In this document: one piece after another, positions 7,708 to 15,645 of the stretch
How the letters are laid out: each line of letters begins with the position of its first letter
Position numbering within the stretch: the stretch's first letter is position 1
Source of the DNA: QHXQ01 sp036389375
GTDB taxonomy: Bacteria; Acidobacteriota; Blastocatellia; Pyrinomonadales; Pyrinomonadaceae
DNA: 34,025 nt
Reading direction: 5' to 3'
Assembly (NCBI GenBank): GCA_036389375.1
Contig: DASVQA010000145.1
Span: 1-34,025, forward strand
Position numbers and translations under genes: made by a program
Notes under the pieces: generated by a model
Seen by the model: only the letters and a program-made list of their open reading frames with translations
The model's database searches: none
Told to the model about the DNA's origin: nothing

Positions 7708-8307
7708 TCAGTTCTCGCGGGCGGCGCACGGCATTAGGCCCTGCGCCGCGTCTGCCGCATCTGCACCCACGTGCAGGCGCGCGCGTAGTTTCTCGACCGC
7801 GCGGAACAGCGCCTTCTTCACCGTGCCCGGCTGACAGCCGAGCGCGCTCGCGATCTCTTCATAGGTCATGCCCTCGTGGTGCTTGAGCAGGAAGACGAGG
7901 CGTTGCTGCGTCGGCAACGCCGCAAGCGCGTGCATGACCTCTGCGACGAGCAGTTGATTGTGCAAGGTCGTCTCGGCTGCGCCCTCGTGCGTCGGGGCGT
8001 ACACGTCCTGCACGGTGCGCGCCGTGAACGTGTCGCTGCGCTGGTGGTTGAGGAAAGTGTTGATCGTGATCTGGCGCAACCATGTGTAGAAAGAGGCTTC
8101 GGCGCGAAAGCCGGCGAGGGCGCAGTAGGCGCGCAGCCACACCTCTTGCGAGAGGTCTTCGGCATCGTGCGGGTCGCGGCAGTAGTGGCGCGCGAGCGAA
8201 TGTATGCGCCGTTCGTAGCGCCCGGCGAGCAGGCAGAAGGCGTCGCGGTCGCCGCCCTGTGCGCGCTCGATCAGTGTGCGCTCGCTCGTTAAGCCTTCAG
8301 TCCCCAT
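7708..8307 (-). CDS. ECF-family RNA polymerase sigma factor
   Basis: Sigma-70 family group 4 (ECF) factor of 199 residues. Region 2 is at about 25-90 (YERRIHSLARHYCRDPHDAEDLSQEVWLRAY shows the DAEDLxQEV signature) and region 4 at about 123-175 (LPTQQRLVFLLKHHEGMTYEEIASALG, then GTVKKALFRAVEKLR). The ATG at 8307 is preceded by AGGAG at 4 bases. A 40-residue longer reading frame upstream is Arg-rich and unlike a sigma N-terminus, so it is not used. Lead gene of the probable operon sigma - anti-sigma - unknown secreted protein. ECF factors often drive their own promoter, but no GAAC-type -35 element was identified with confidence. Confidence 0.93.
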   Translation of the reverse strand: MGTEGLTSERTLIERAQGGDRDAFCLLAGRYERRIHSLARHYCRDPHDAEDLSQEVWLRAYCALAGFRAEASFYTWLRQITINTFLNHQRSDTFTARTVQDVYAPTHEGAAETTLHNQLLVAEVMHALAALPTQQRLVFLLKHHEGMTYEEIASALGCQPGTVKKALFRAVEKLRARLHVGADAADAAQGLMPCAAREN

Positions 8308-8538
8308 TAAACTCCTGTCTGCTTCAATAGACACAGGGCGGGCCGTTTTAGTTGGCGGGCGGGTGGAATATTTTTCAGACTGGCGCTGGCGCAACCTGCC
8401 GCAGCGAGGTCGCAGTTTGGCGCGCAAACGTGCGCGCCGCGCATCCTTGCGCTTGAAACGCGCGCCGCGTTGCGTCTATGCTGCACACACAAAAAACGCT
8501 CTGTCCATGTCCAGTCGTACGGTGAGCAAAAGAAGCCC
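8308..8538. promoter_or_regulatory. Divergent intergenic region sigma factor / glgC
   Basis: 231 bases between two divergent starts, so it should hold both promoters. An A/T-rich patch (AATATTTTT) near 8366-8376 stands out in the GC-rich surroundings. No consensus promoter or operator could be assigned. Confidence 0.25.
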
Positions 8539-9834
8539 ATGCCCTCGAATCACAACGTTCTGGCGGTTATCCTCGGCGGCGGCGCAGGCACGCGCCTGTT
8601 TCCGTTGACGCAACATCGCTCGAAGCCGGCCGTGCCACTCGGCGGCAAGTATCGGCTCGTGGACATTCCGATCTCGAACTGCATCAACTCGGACGTGATC
8701 CAGATTTTCGTGCTGACGCAGTACAACTCGGCCAGTTTGAATCGCCACGTCTCGCGCTCTTATCGCTTCTCGCGCTTCTCCGAAGGCTTCGTCGAGATTC
8801 TCGCCGCCGAGCAGACGCCGGACAGACCCGATTGGTTTCAAGGCACGGCCGACGCTGTCCGGCAGGTCTTGCCGCACATACACGACTGGAAGATTGACAC
8901 GCTCCTCATTCTCTCCGGCGACCATCTCTACCGAATGGATTACGAGAAGTTTCTCGCGCGCCACATCGAAACGAAAGCGGACGTGACCGTCTCGGTCATT
9001 CCGTTCGGGCGCGCGGCGGCCGAAGAGTTCGGGCTACTCAAGGCGGACGAGTCGGGGCGCATCACGGAGTTCCGCGAGAAGCCAAAGGGTGCAGCCCTCG
9101 AAGAGATGCGCGTGGACACGACCGCCTTCGGCTTGAGCGCGGAAGAGGCTGCGAGCCGTCCCTTCCTCGCCTCGATGGGCATCTACGTCTTCAACTACAA
9201 GCGGCTCGTCGAACTGCTCTCGCAAGATCCGACGTGGGTTGATTTCGGCCGGCAGGTCATCCCCGCCGCCATCGAGAGCTACAACGTGCAGGCTTATCTG
9301 TTCGACGACTACTGGGAGGACATCGGGACGATCAAGGCCTTCCACGCGGCCAACATAGACATGACCGCGATCCTGCCGAAATTCAACCTCTTCAACACCG
9401 AAGCGCCGATCTACACGCGCGCGCGCTATCTGCCGCCCTCAAAACTCCATCACTGCGAGATCATAGATTCGATCATCAGCGAAGGCTGCATCCTCAATCG
9501 CGCGAAGGTGGTGCGCTCCATCGTCGGCTTGCGCGGGCGCGTCGAACCGGCCGCTTATCTGGAAGAGGTGGTCTTTATGGGGGCGGACGAGTACGAGTCT
9601 ATCGAAGAGTTGCGCGCGAACCACGCCGCCGGCATACCGCTCAGCGGCGTCGGCGAAGGCACGATCATCCGCCGCGCCATCATCGACAAGAACGCGCGCA
9701 TCGGCGCAGGCTGCCGCCTCGTCAACGAACGCGGCATAGAGGAAGCTGACAACCCGGACGCCGGCTACTACATACGCGACGGCATCATCATCGTGCCCAA
9801 GAACGCGACCGTACCCGCTGGCACGGTCGTCTAG
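8539..9834 (+). CDS. glgC: Glucose-1-phosphate adenylyltransferase (ADP-glucose pyrophosphorylase)
   Basis: Makes ADP-glucose from glucose 1-phosphate and ATP, the committed step of bacterial glycogen synthesis. 431 residues, the usual length. Motifs seen: the nucleotide-binding GGGAGTRLFPLT, SKPAVPLGGKYRLVDIPISN, GTADAVRQ, LSGDHLYRMDY, the glucose-1-phosphate-binding FREKPKG, SMGIYVF, and a C-terminal left-handed beta-helix (from about 310) that ends in IVPKNATVPAGTVV. The sequence style is closer to plant/cyanobacterial enzymes than to E. coli GlgC. The ATG at 8539 is chosen because the conserved N-terminus begins about 8 residues later; the ribosome-binding site is weak. Other glycogen genes are not in the window. 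A strong terminator follows. Confidence 0.97.
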   Translation: MPSNHNVLAVILGGGAGTRLFPLTQHRSKPAVPLGGKYRLVDIPISNCINSDVIQIFVLTQYNSASLNRHVSRSYRFSRFSEGFVEILAAEQTPDRPDWFQGTADAVRQVLPHIHDWKIDTLLILSGDHLYRMDYEKFLARHIETKADVTVSVIPFGRAAAEEFGLLKADESGRITEFREKPKGAALEEMRVDTTAFGLSAEEAASRPFLASMGIYVFNYKRLVELLSQDPTWVDFGRQVIPAAIESYNVQAYLFDDYWEDIGTIKAFHAANIDMTAILPKFNLFNTEAPIYTRARYLPPSKLHHCEIIDSIISEGCILNRAKVVRSIVGLRGRVEPAAYLEEVVFMGADEYESIEELRANHAAGIPLSGVGEGTIIRRAIIDKNARIGAGCRLVNERGIEEADNPDAGYYIRDGIIIVPKNATVPAGTVV

Positions 9835-9886
9835 CGAACGGGCGGGCCTGAAGATTAACGGCTCGAATATTAGCGCCCAAAGATGA

Positions 9887-9927
9887 ACGCCCCGTTGCGG
9901 CGTCTGGCGCACGCCGCAACGGGGCGT
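9887..9927. terminator. Perfect 17-bp hairpin after glgC
   Basis: Arms 9887-9903 and 9911-9927 pair perfectly around a 7-base loop. It lies between the convergent glgC and muramidase genes, so probably a bidirectional terminator. Confidence 0.8.
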
Positions 9928-9991
9928 CGGTGTCTTCTGGTAGCTTTAGTGCGCAGCCCGGCCGATTATGGGCGCGCTCGGGTGGCGCACC

Positions 9992-10575
9992 TTACTTGTA
10001 TTTCGCGTAGGCCGCGGCCAGCTTTTCGTCGTACTTGTTCTTCTTGAAATCGGGCCCGTTGTAGCGGGCCGCGAGCGCCGCCCACCTGTGTTCGCGCAAC
10101 TCGTCGTCGATGGCGTTACCCTTGATGTAGTTGCAGAAAGCGTTCAGATGTTCGCCCTCGCTGACCTGCATGGCCTTGTAGAAATCGTCAACGGTGGTGA
10201 AGCCGCAGATGGCGAAATTGAAGCCCATGATCTGAAACTTGCCGTAGCTGGCGGACAACAGCGCAGCGTTGCGGTTCAAGGCCATCGCCTCGTTCAAACG
10301 CGCCAGTTCGCCTGCGCCGCGCGCGTCCGCGTTCGGCCCTTTGGTGTAAAAGGCGGTCGTCCATTTTTTGTAGCAGATGGTCGGGTGCGACTGCGCGTAA
10401 GCCCCTTTGGTGAACTTGTAGAACTGATGGCCTTCAAAGAGCACCTTGACCCGGCCGTCGCTCAAGAAGCCGTCGCCCCGGCTCTCGACTTCGGCGACCG
10501 CCTTGATGTCCGCCACGTCGCACTTCAATAGCTTCGCGCCGCTTGATAGTCTACGTCGGTTAGTTTCCCCGGCAT
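9992..10575 (-). CDS. N-acetylmuramidase (DUF3380-type lysozyme), apparent frameshift near its start
   Basis: Peptidoglycan hydrolase of the phage-endolysin-like N-acetylmuramidase family. Seen in the main frame: AVAEVESRGDGFL with the catalytic-type Glu, KVLFEGHQFYKFT, SYGKFQIMGFN, and AALAARYNGPDFKKNKYDEKLAAAYAKY at the end. The gene has no signal peptide. An ideal TTAGGAGG ribosome-binding site precedes ATG 10575, which opens MPGKLTDVDYQAA. That is the normal N-terminus of the family, but this frame stops at 10525. The rest of the protein continues in the next frame (AKLLKCDVADIK). One missing G in the GCGGCGCG run at about 10535-10543 explains it. Either the gene is broken, the assembly has an error, or a TTG at 10528 starts a 178-residue shorter protein. 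An inverted repeat lies upstream. Confidence 0.82.
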
Positions 10576-10620
10576 GCTCAGCCTCCTAACGCTTGGATTG
10601 TTGATTAAAAACTGCGTGAG

Positions 10621-10648
10621 GCTAACGATTGCGAGGACGGTCGTTAGC
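10621..10648. promoter_or_regulatory. 8-bp inverted repeat upstream of muramidase (operator candidate)
   Basis: GCTAACGA at 10621-10628 and its exact complement TCGTTAGC at 10641-10648, 12 bases apart. It lies about 46-73 bases before the muramidase ATG. On the minus strand it abuts a TATGCT hexamer that could be a -10 element, so it is placed like a repressor operator. A short mRNA hairpin is an alternative. Confidence 0.4.
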
Positions 10649-10735
10649 ATAAAGCACTGCACGAGTGCGCAGAGGGATGCCGACCGGCTGGAAATGTCAA
10701 TGAGATTTGCCGTTGCGGGCGCGTGTGCGCCCGGC

Positions 10736-12067
10736 TCAGGGTGCGCTGAACGGGCGACCTTGCAGGACGGGCTTGTTGCGTTGACCGTTGGTGTCGGCCT
10801 GCTGCGTCGGGCCATTGGGGTTGAAGATGTAGCTGTCGCGGGCCTGCACGACGAGGTCTGGGCGCATGACGCGCACGCGTATGTGACGACGCTGCCCGAC
10901 CTGAGCCGGCGTCTTCGGGTAATAGCCGAGGCTGTACTGCCGGCGCAACTCTTCGGCGATAAGCGCGAACGATTGCGCGAGGTTGCGCGTTGTGTCGGCG
11001 CGGTAGAGCCGCCCGCCCGTGACGCGCGCCATGTCGTGCAGGTAATGATCCGCGCGCTCGTACTCTGCCGGGCTGCAACCGGAACACGTGCCACCACCAC
11101 CGCCACCGGCGGGCGGCCACGTGCCGCCCCCACCGCCACCGCCGCCGCCGCGTCGGTTATTACGCCGGCCGCCGCCGCCGAAGATGATCGTGCCGAGGAT
11201 GTCGGGCAGGCTGATGGAGGGCGACGAATTGCCGCCGCCGCTCGTCGTCCGGCCGGAGTTGGCGTCGTTGTAGGTGTCGTAGGCGATGGGGTAGATGAGC
11301 GCGTCGAGTTCTTCGGCGTCGCTCACGTTCGACTCGTAGCTGGCGCGGCGGCTCGAAGTGTCCACGCCGTCGGTGAACAGCACGATGGCTTTGCGCCCGT
11401 CAATGTGGTTGAAGCGTTGGTGGATGACGAAGTCAACGGCATCGTAGAGGCTCGTGTTGCCTTCGTTGCGCGTGCGCCTGATGGCGGCGCGCAGGGCGCG
11501 GCGGTCGCTCGTCGGCTCGGCCAGCACGTGCACGTCCGTGTCGAAGGCGACGATCATCACGCGATCGTCGGCGCGCAGTTGATCCACGAACGCGATGGCG
11601 GCGTCCTGCATCTCTTCGGTCTTGAACTTGGTGGAGGTGCTGTTATCGAGCACGAGCGCGACCGTGAAAGGCTTTTCCACGGCGGCGAAGTAGGCGAGTT
11701 GCTGCTCGACGCCGTCCTCGAAGATGCGGAACTCGTCCTGCCGGATGCTGGGCACGTACTTGCCGTCCCGATCCATCACGCTCACAGGGATGGTCACGAG
11801 CGTCGTGTTCACGCGCACGACTTCGTTCTCGTCCACCTCGACGGGGCCGTCCGGCTGCGTCTGCCTCTGGCCGGACGTGCGCTCGTTCGAGACGGGCGCA
11901 CCGCCGAGCACGGGCGGATGGTCGCGGCGCGGCGCGCTGGCGGGCGCGGGATTCGCTGGCGTGTTCGAGTTGTCGGGCTGTGGAACGCGGCGTGCGCGCG
12001 TCTGGCCGCGCAACGCGACGGGGCAGAGCAGGGAGAGGAGCAGCAATAGGCCGACGAACTTTCTCAT
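10736..12067 (-). CDS. Secreted VWFA-domain protein, Acidobacterial type
   Basis: 443 residues with a signal peptide (about 1-22). Belongs to the VWFA-related domain family expanded in Acidobacteriota. An N-terminal beta module (about 82-130, with VNTTLVTIPVSVMDRDGKYV and EFRIFEDGVEQ) precedes the VWA domain at about 134-375. The metal-binding MIDAS is complete: Asp141-x-Ser143-x-Ser145, Thr205 and Asp233 (FTDGVD). An insert at about 297-331 is almost pure glycine with one Arg-rich patch and ends in CSGC. The C-terminus returns to the usual QYSLGYYP motif. The function is unknown, probably metal-dependent protein binding outside the cytoplasm. The start is well supported by GAGGAG 6 bases before ATG 12067. 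It is 183 bases downstream of the M14 peptidase gene on the same strand. Confidence 0.93.
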   Translation of the reverse strand: MRKFVGLLLLLSLLCPVALRGQTRARRVPQPDNSNTPANPAPASAPRRDHPPVLGGAPVSNERTSGQRQTQPDGPVEVDENEVVRVNTTLVTIPVSVMDRDGKYVPSIRQDEFRIFEDGVEQQLAYFAAVEKPFTVALVLDNSTSTKFKTEEMQDAAIAFVDQLRADDRVMIVAFDTDVHVLAEPTSDRRALRAAIRRTRNEGNTSLYDAVDFVIHQRFNHIDGRKAIVLFTDGVDTSSRRASYESNVSDAEELDALIYPIAYDTYNDANSGRTTSGGGNSSPSISLPDILGTIIFGGGGRRNNRRGGGGGGGGGTWPPAGGGGGGTCSGCSPAEYERADHYLHDMARVTGGRLYRADTTRNLAQSFALIAEELRRQYSLGYYPKTPAQVGQRRHIRVRVMRPDLVVQARDSYIFNPNGPTQQADTNGQRNKPVLQGRPFSAP

Positions 12068-12250
12068 AGCAGACTCCTCGCGGGCGGTACGGACATTTGC
12101 AGGCGCGAGCCGTCCGTTTGATGCGCGGCAAACTCAAAAGATGCACGCGAAAATAGAGGGAGAGACGACCGGGCAAGATAATCCCACCCGCTGCCCAAGC
12201 CTGCACGACCTTTAGCCTGCACGTCTTTGGCGCAAAAGCATGATTTTGGC

Positions 12251-14713
12251 TCAGGACGGCCCGCGTTGGAGCGCGTTCCAGATGAAGGGGAACGTGCCCC
12301 ACGTCTGGCCGCGGTGCTGCGGGCGGAAGCCGAAGAGGACGACGCGCCCCTGTCCGAGCGCGACCTCGGCGAGCGCCACCTTGCCCGCCAGATACTTTTC
12401 GCCGAGCAGCCAGCCGGAACGCAGCACGTCTTTGTCGGCGTAGCGCGCGACGACGCGCACACGCCCCGCGCCGTCGTCGCGCACGTCGAAGGCGGAGCTA
12501 TTGATGAAGTAGGCATCCACGTCGCGCCCGAAGCCGCGCGCGAGCGGGTGCGCGTTGTCCACCGTCAGCCGCAGGATCGAGCCGGGACAGTAGAACTCCG
12601 ACGACTTGACGCCTTCGAGCACGTTTTTGAGCGGCAGGTTGAAGCGTTTGATGGCCAACTCCGTCGCCGCATCGAAGCAGACGAGCGTGCCGCCCGCCTC
12701 GACGAAACGTTGTAAGGCCGTAACGCCGCCGTCGCCGATGCCGCCCGCGAACTCTGCCGGGTAGCGTTCCTGCGCGTTGCCCTCGACGATCTCACGCAGG
12801 CGCATCGAAGGCAGCACGATCACGTCGTACTGCGCGCGCAGGCTGCCGGCGCGCACGTCCGCGTCGCGCAGCGTCCGGTACGGCACGTTGAACGTGTCGA
12901 AGACGTAGCGCGTCCAGCCTTCGTCCATCGAAGCCGTCCAACTGCGATAGAGCGCCACGCGCACGGGGCGCGATACGGGGTTGGCAATGGGTGAACCTTT
13001 GCCCTGCCGGAGCGGCAGACTCAGGTCGCGGCGCACGTCCTGTTCATCCTTGATGAGCGTCAGTCGTCTCTGCGCGGCGGGTTCGTCTATGCGAATCCAA
13101 CGGGCTTCGAGACCAATCTGCATCGGCAGCGTCCAGCCGGCCACGTCGTAAGGGCGCTCGGCCTCGCCGTTCGCGGTCAGGCGCGTGGGGTAGGACTGCC
13201 GCTCAAAGAGGGCACGCACGTTCGCGGCGTAAGGCTGCGAGAGAAAGACGAGATAGCTGCCGGCGGGGGCTTCCCGCGCGTCGGGCAGTTGCCCTTCGGG
13301 CCGGCTCAGATCGAAATCGCGGACGTGCAACTCCTTGTCCATGCGCGCGACCTCGACGCCCTGTGCCACGAGCGCGCCGATCAGCTTCGCCACGTTCTCG
13401 TCCTTGCCCTGCCCGGCTTCGATCAGGTAGGCGAGCGAACCGGCCTCCGAGTCAACGGCGCTGCGCCCCAAGCCGTAGAAGTTGCGCAGGTAGCGCGTCC
13501 GGTACTGCGCGGCGAGCGAGAGGATGCCGCGCGCCGCGATCATCTCAAGTTTCATGATGTCGCGCGGTCGCCACTTGCCGCCCGGCCAAGGGTCTGGAAA
13601 GTTGGTCGTCGGATACTTCGGCAGCGCCGAGTCCATGCCGCGCGTTGAGGAACGCGCAAGCTGCTCTCTGGTCACGGTCGCGGGCGTCATCAGGCGCGCG
13701 CTCGCGGCTTCGGTCAGGATGCCGACGGAGTTGTGAAAATAGGGCGCGGTGCGAAAGCCGCCGTGCCACCATGTATCGTAGAGCGCGTTGGTGATGACGC
13801 CTTGCAGCCCGGCCGCCTGCTCGTCGGCGGCGATCTTGTGCCCGATGAGACCGACTTCGCGGAGCAAAAGCGGCGCGATGTTCGGATTCGGCGGATCGAA
13901 GAAGGGCGGGACGAAGAAGCGCGAACTGGTCTGCCCCTGTTGATGTACGTCGTAGACGATCTGCGGAAACCACTCCTGCCACAACAGCCGCGTCACGCTC
14001 TGCGTCTCGACAAGGTTGAGCATGAACCAGTCGCGGTTGTCGTCGTGCCCGGCGTAGTGGTGATAAAGCTCCGGCGGGTCTGAGCCTTCGTAGGGCGTGC
14101 CGAGCGTCTTGCGATACCAGTCGGCGACGATATCTATACCGTCGGGGTTGGGCGAAGGGATGAGCAGCAGAATGACGTTGCGCAGGATGTTGCGCGTCTC
14201 TTCGTCCTGCGCCGCCGCGAGTTCATAAGCAAGCTGCATGGACATCTGCGAGGCGACGATCTCGGTCGAGTGGATCGAGCAGGAGATGGCGACGACCGCG
14301 CGCCCCTCGCCGATCAGCCGCTCGCGCTCGGCTGCGTCGCGCACCTTGCGCGGGTCGGCCAGCCGCCGTTGCATCTCTTGGTAGTTCGCCAGATTGCGTA
14401 TATTCTCAGGCGCGCTGATGAAGGCGACGATGAGCGGGCGGCCCATGCTCGACTGCCCGATGGTTTCGACGCGCACGCGGTCGCTCGCCTGATCGAGGCG
14501 CGCAAAGTAATTTCTGATCTGCGTCCAATCGGCGATGGTGCGGTCATCGCCGGGCGTGAAGCCGAGCAAGGATTGCGGGCTGGGCGGCGCGGCGGTGGTT
14601 TGGGCGGGCGCGCGCCGCCGCTGCGCACATACATCGGGCGACGAGCCACAGGCCAGCAGGAGCACGAGCGCGACACAGACGAGCGGCGCGAGTCTAAGCG
14701 GATGACGAGACAT
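12251..14713 (-). CDS. M14-family zinc carboxypeptidase-like lipoprotein
   Basis: 820 residues. The N-terminal hydrophobic segment with LLLAC (Cys22) looks like a lipobox, so probably a lipoprotein. The M14 peptidase domain spans about 60-345: zinc ligands His148 and Glu151 (IHSTE) and His257 (YDVHQQG), the substrate-binding Asn-Arg pair at 226-227 (DNRDWF) and the catalytic Glu335 (GILTEAA). The C-terminal third (about 590-820) resembles a class-I glutamine-amidotransferase-like flavodoxin fold (DVIVLPSMR, GGTLVCFDAATE, GRVVLFGFRPQHRGQ) and probably lacks amidotransferase activity. This two-part layout is common in acidobacterial and Bacteroidetes M14 proteins. Its start overlaps the divergent plsC start by 12 bases. 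A weak AAAGAG ribosome-binding site lies upstream. Confidence 0.9.
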   Translation of the reverse strand: MSRHPLRLAPLVCVALVLLLACGSSPDVCAQRRRAPAQTTAAPPSPQSLLGFTPGDDRTIADWTQIRNYFARLDQASDRVRVETIGQSSMGRPLIVAFISAPENIRNLANYQEMQRRLADPRKVRDAAERERLIGEGRAVVAISCSIHSTEIVASQMSMQLAYELAAAQDEETRNILRNVILLLIPSPNPDGIDIVADWYRKTLGTPYEGSDPPELYHHYAGHDDNRDWFMLNLVETQSVTRLLWQEWFPQIVYDVHQQGQTSSRFFVPPFFDPPNPNIAPLLLREVGLIGHKIAADEQAAGLQGVITNALYDTWWHGGFRTAPYFHNSVGILTEAASARLMTPATVTREQLARSSTRGMDSALPKYPTTNFPDPWPGGKWRPRDIMKLEMIAARGILSLAAQYRTRYLRNFYGLGRSAVDSEAGSLAYLIEAGQGKDENVAKLIGALVAQGVEVARMDKELHVRDFDLSRPEGQLPDAREAPAGSYLVFLSQPYAANVRALFERQSYPTRLTANGEAERPYDVAGWTLPMQIGLEARWIRIDEPAAQRRLTLIKDEQDVRRDLSLPLRQGKGSPIANPVSRPVRVALYRSWTASMDEGWTRYVFDTFNVPYRTLRDADVRAGSLRAQYDVIVLPSMRLREIVEGNAQERYPAEFAGGIGDGGVTALQRFVEAGGTLVCFDAATELAIKRFNLPLKNVLEGVKSSEFYCPGSILRLTVDNAHPLARGFGRDVDAYFINSSAFDVRDDGAGRVRVVARYADKDVLRSGWLLGEKYLAGKVALAEVALGQGRVVLFGFRPQHRGQTWGTFPFIWNALQRGPS

Positions 14714-15541
14714 TCTGAATCTCTTTCAGCAAACGTGGTTGAAGATAAGGTCGAGCAGCAGCGTGCTTCGGGCGCAGAGTCTAGCACAGACGCGGGGCAC
14801 TCGCGCGGCGGCCGGCTGCGCTACTGGTGGTCGTTCACGGTCGCTGCGCTGCTCCTGTTGATCATCGCGCCGCCCGTGCTTCTGGTCGGGTGGCTCACGG
14901 GCCGGCGCGCACAGGTGGTCTATCCGTGGGCGGACTGGGGCGGGCGCATGTGGCTGCGTTTGAGCGGCATGGAGGTGCGCGTGCGCGGGCTGGAAAATCT
15001 CGATCCGCAGCAGACCTACATCTTCGCCGCGAATCACCGCTCTTACCTGGACACCGCGACGCTCTTTTGCTACACGGGCCGGCGCGTCGGGCTGCTGGCG
15101 AAGAAGGAGCTATTGAAAGTGCCGATCTTCGGCTACGGCATGGGCTACGTGAACATCATGGCGATTGACCGCTCGAACCGCGCGCGGGCGCTTGAGACCG
15201 TGCGCGCCGCGACCGAGCGCATACGCGGCGGCGTCTCGTTCGGCGTCTTTGCCGAAGGCACGCGCGCGCTGCCCGGTCAACTGCTGCCGTTCAAAAAAGG
15301 CGCGTTCTACATGGCGCGCGACGCAGGTGTGCCGGTCGTGCCCGTCGCCATCAAACATACGGACAAGTTGATGGGTAAGGGCACGGGCCGCCTCCACCCG
15401 GGCGTGATCGAGATGGTGCTGCTCCCGCCGATCCCGACCGCAGACCGCACCACCGACGAAGACATCAAACGCCTCGCCGAAGAGACGCGCGACCGCGTCG
15501 CAGCGGAGTTAAGAGAGCAGAGGTCAGCGGTTAGAGGTTAG
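14702..15541 (+). CDS. plsC: 1-acyl-sn-glycerol-3-phosphate acyltransferase
   Basis: Membrane enzyme that adds the second acyl chain to lysophosphatidic acid in phospholipid synthesis. 279 residues from ATG 14702. A hydrophobic segment at about 42-66 is followed by the acyltransferase domain: the NHRSYLD motif (catalytic His112, Asp117), the glycerol-phosphate-binding FAEGTR (183-188), KKGAFYMA and VPVVPVAI. The start is uncertain. The ATG lacks a ribosome-binding site and overlaps the divergent peptidase gene; a GTG about 30 bases later is possible. The last eight residues (EQRSAVRG) and the stop codon lie inside an intergenic repeat (15514-15643), so the true ancestral end was probably just before it. 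Confidence 0.92.
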   Translation: MTRHSESLSANVVEDKVEQQRASGAESSTDAGHSRGGRLRYWWSFTVAALLLLIIAPPVLLVGWLTGRRAQVVYPWADWGGRMWLRLSGMEVRVRGLENLDPQQTYIFAANHRSYLDTATLFCYTGRRVGLLAKKELLKVPIFGYGMGYVNIMAIDRSNRARALETVRAATERIRGGVSFGVFAEGTRALPGQLLPFKKGAFYMARDAGVPVVPVAIKHTDKLMGKGTGRLHPGVIEMVLLPPIPTADRTTDEDIKRLAEETRDRVAAELREQRSAVRG

Positions 15542-15643
15542 TAAAGGTCGTTCAGCAATCTCAGTCCGCGCACAGGGCGGAGAAAAACTAACTAAATCCG
15601 CTTACGGCGAACGGCGTCTTATTACTGACCTCTGACCTTTGCT
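15514..15643. repeat. Intergenic repeat with inverted ends, overlapping plsC 3' end
   Basis: The left arm GAGCAGAGGTCAG with the related AGAGGTTAG (15516-15541) faces the right arm CTGACCTCTGACC (about 15626-15638). In between lies TAAATCCGCTTACG (about 15593-15606). The same word TAAATCCGCTTACG, followed by a TTACTG(CT)CTCT and TAACCTCT series, recurs at about 33333-33421. The two loci therefore share an element. Confidence 0.5.
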
Positions 15644-15645
15644 CC

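Noticed and set aside
10574..12049. Plus-strand open frame of 491 codons over the VWFA gene
   Set aside because: The opposite strand encodes a complete VWFA protein with MIDAS residues, a signal peptide and a strong ribosome-binding site; the plus frame has none of these.
14270..14701. N-terminal extension of plsC to 14270
   Set aside because: It would be antisense to about 430 bases of the M14 peptidase and adds no PlsC-like sequence; the ATG at 14702 or a later start is preferred.
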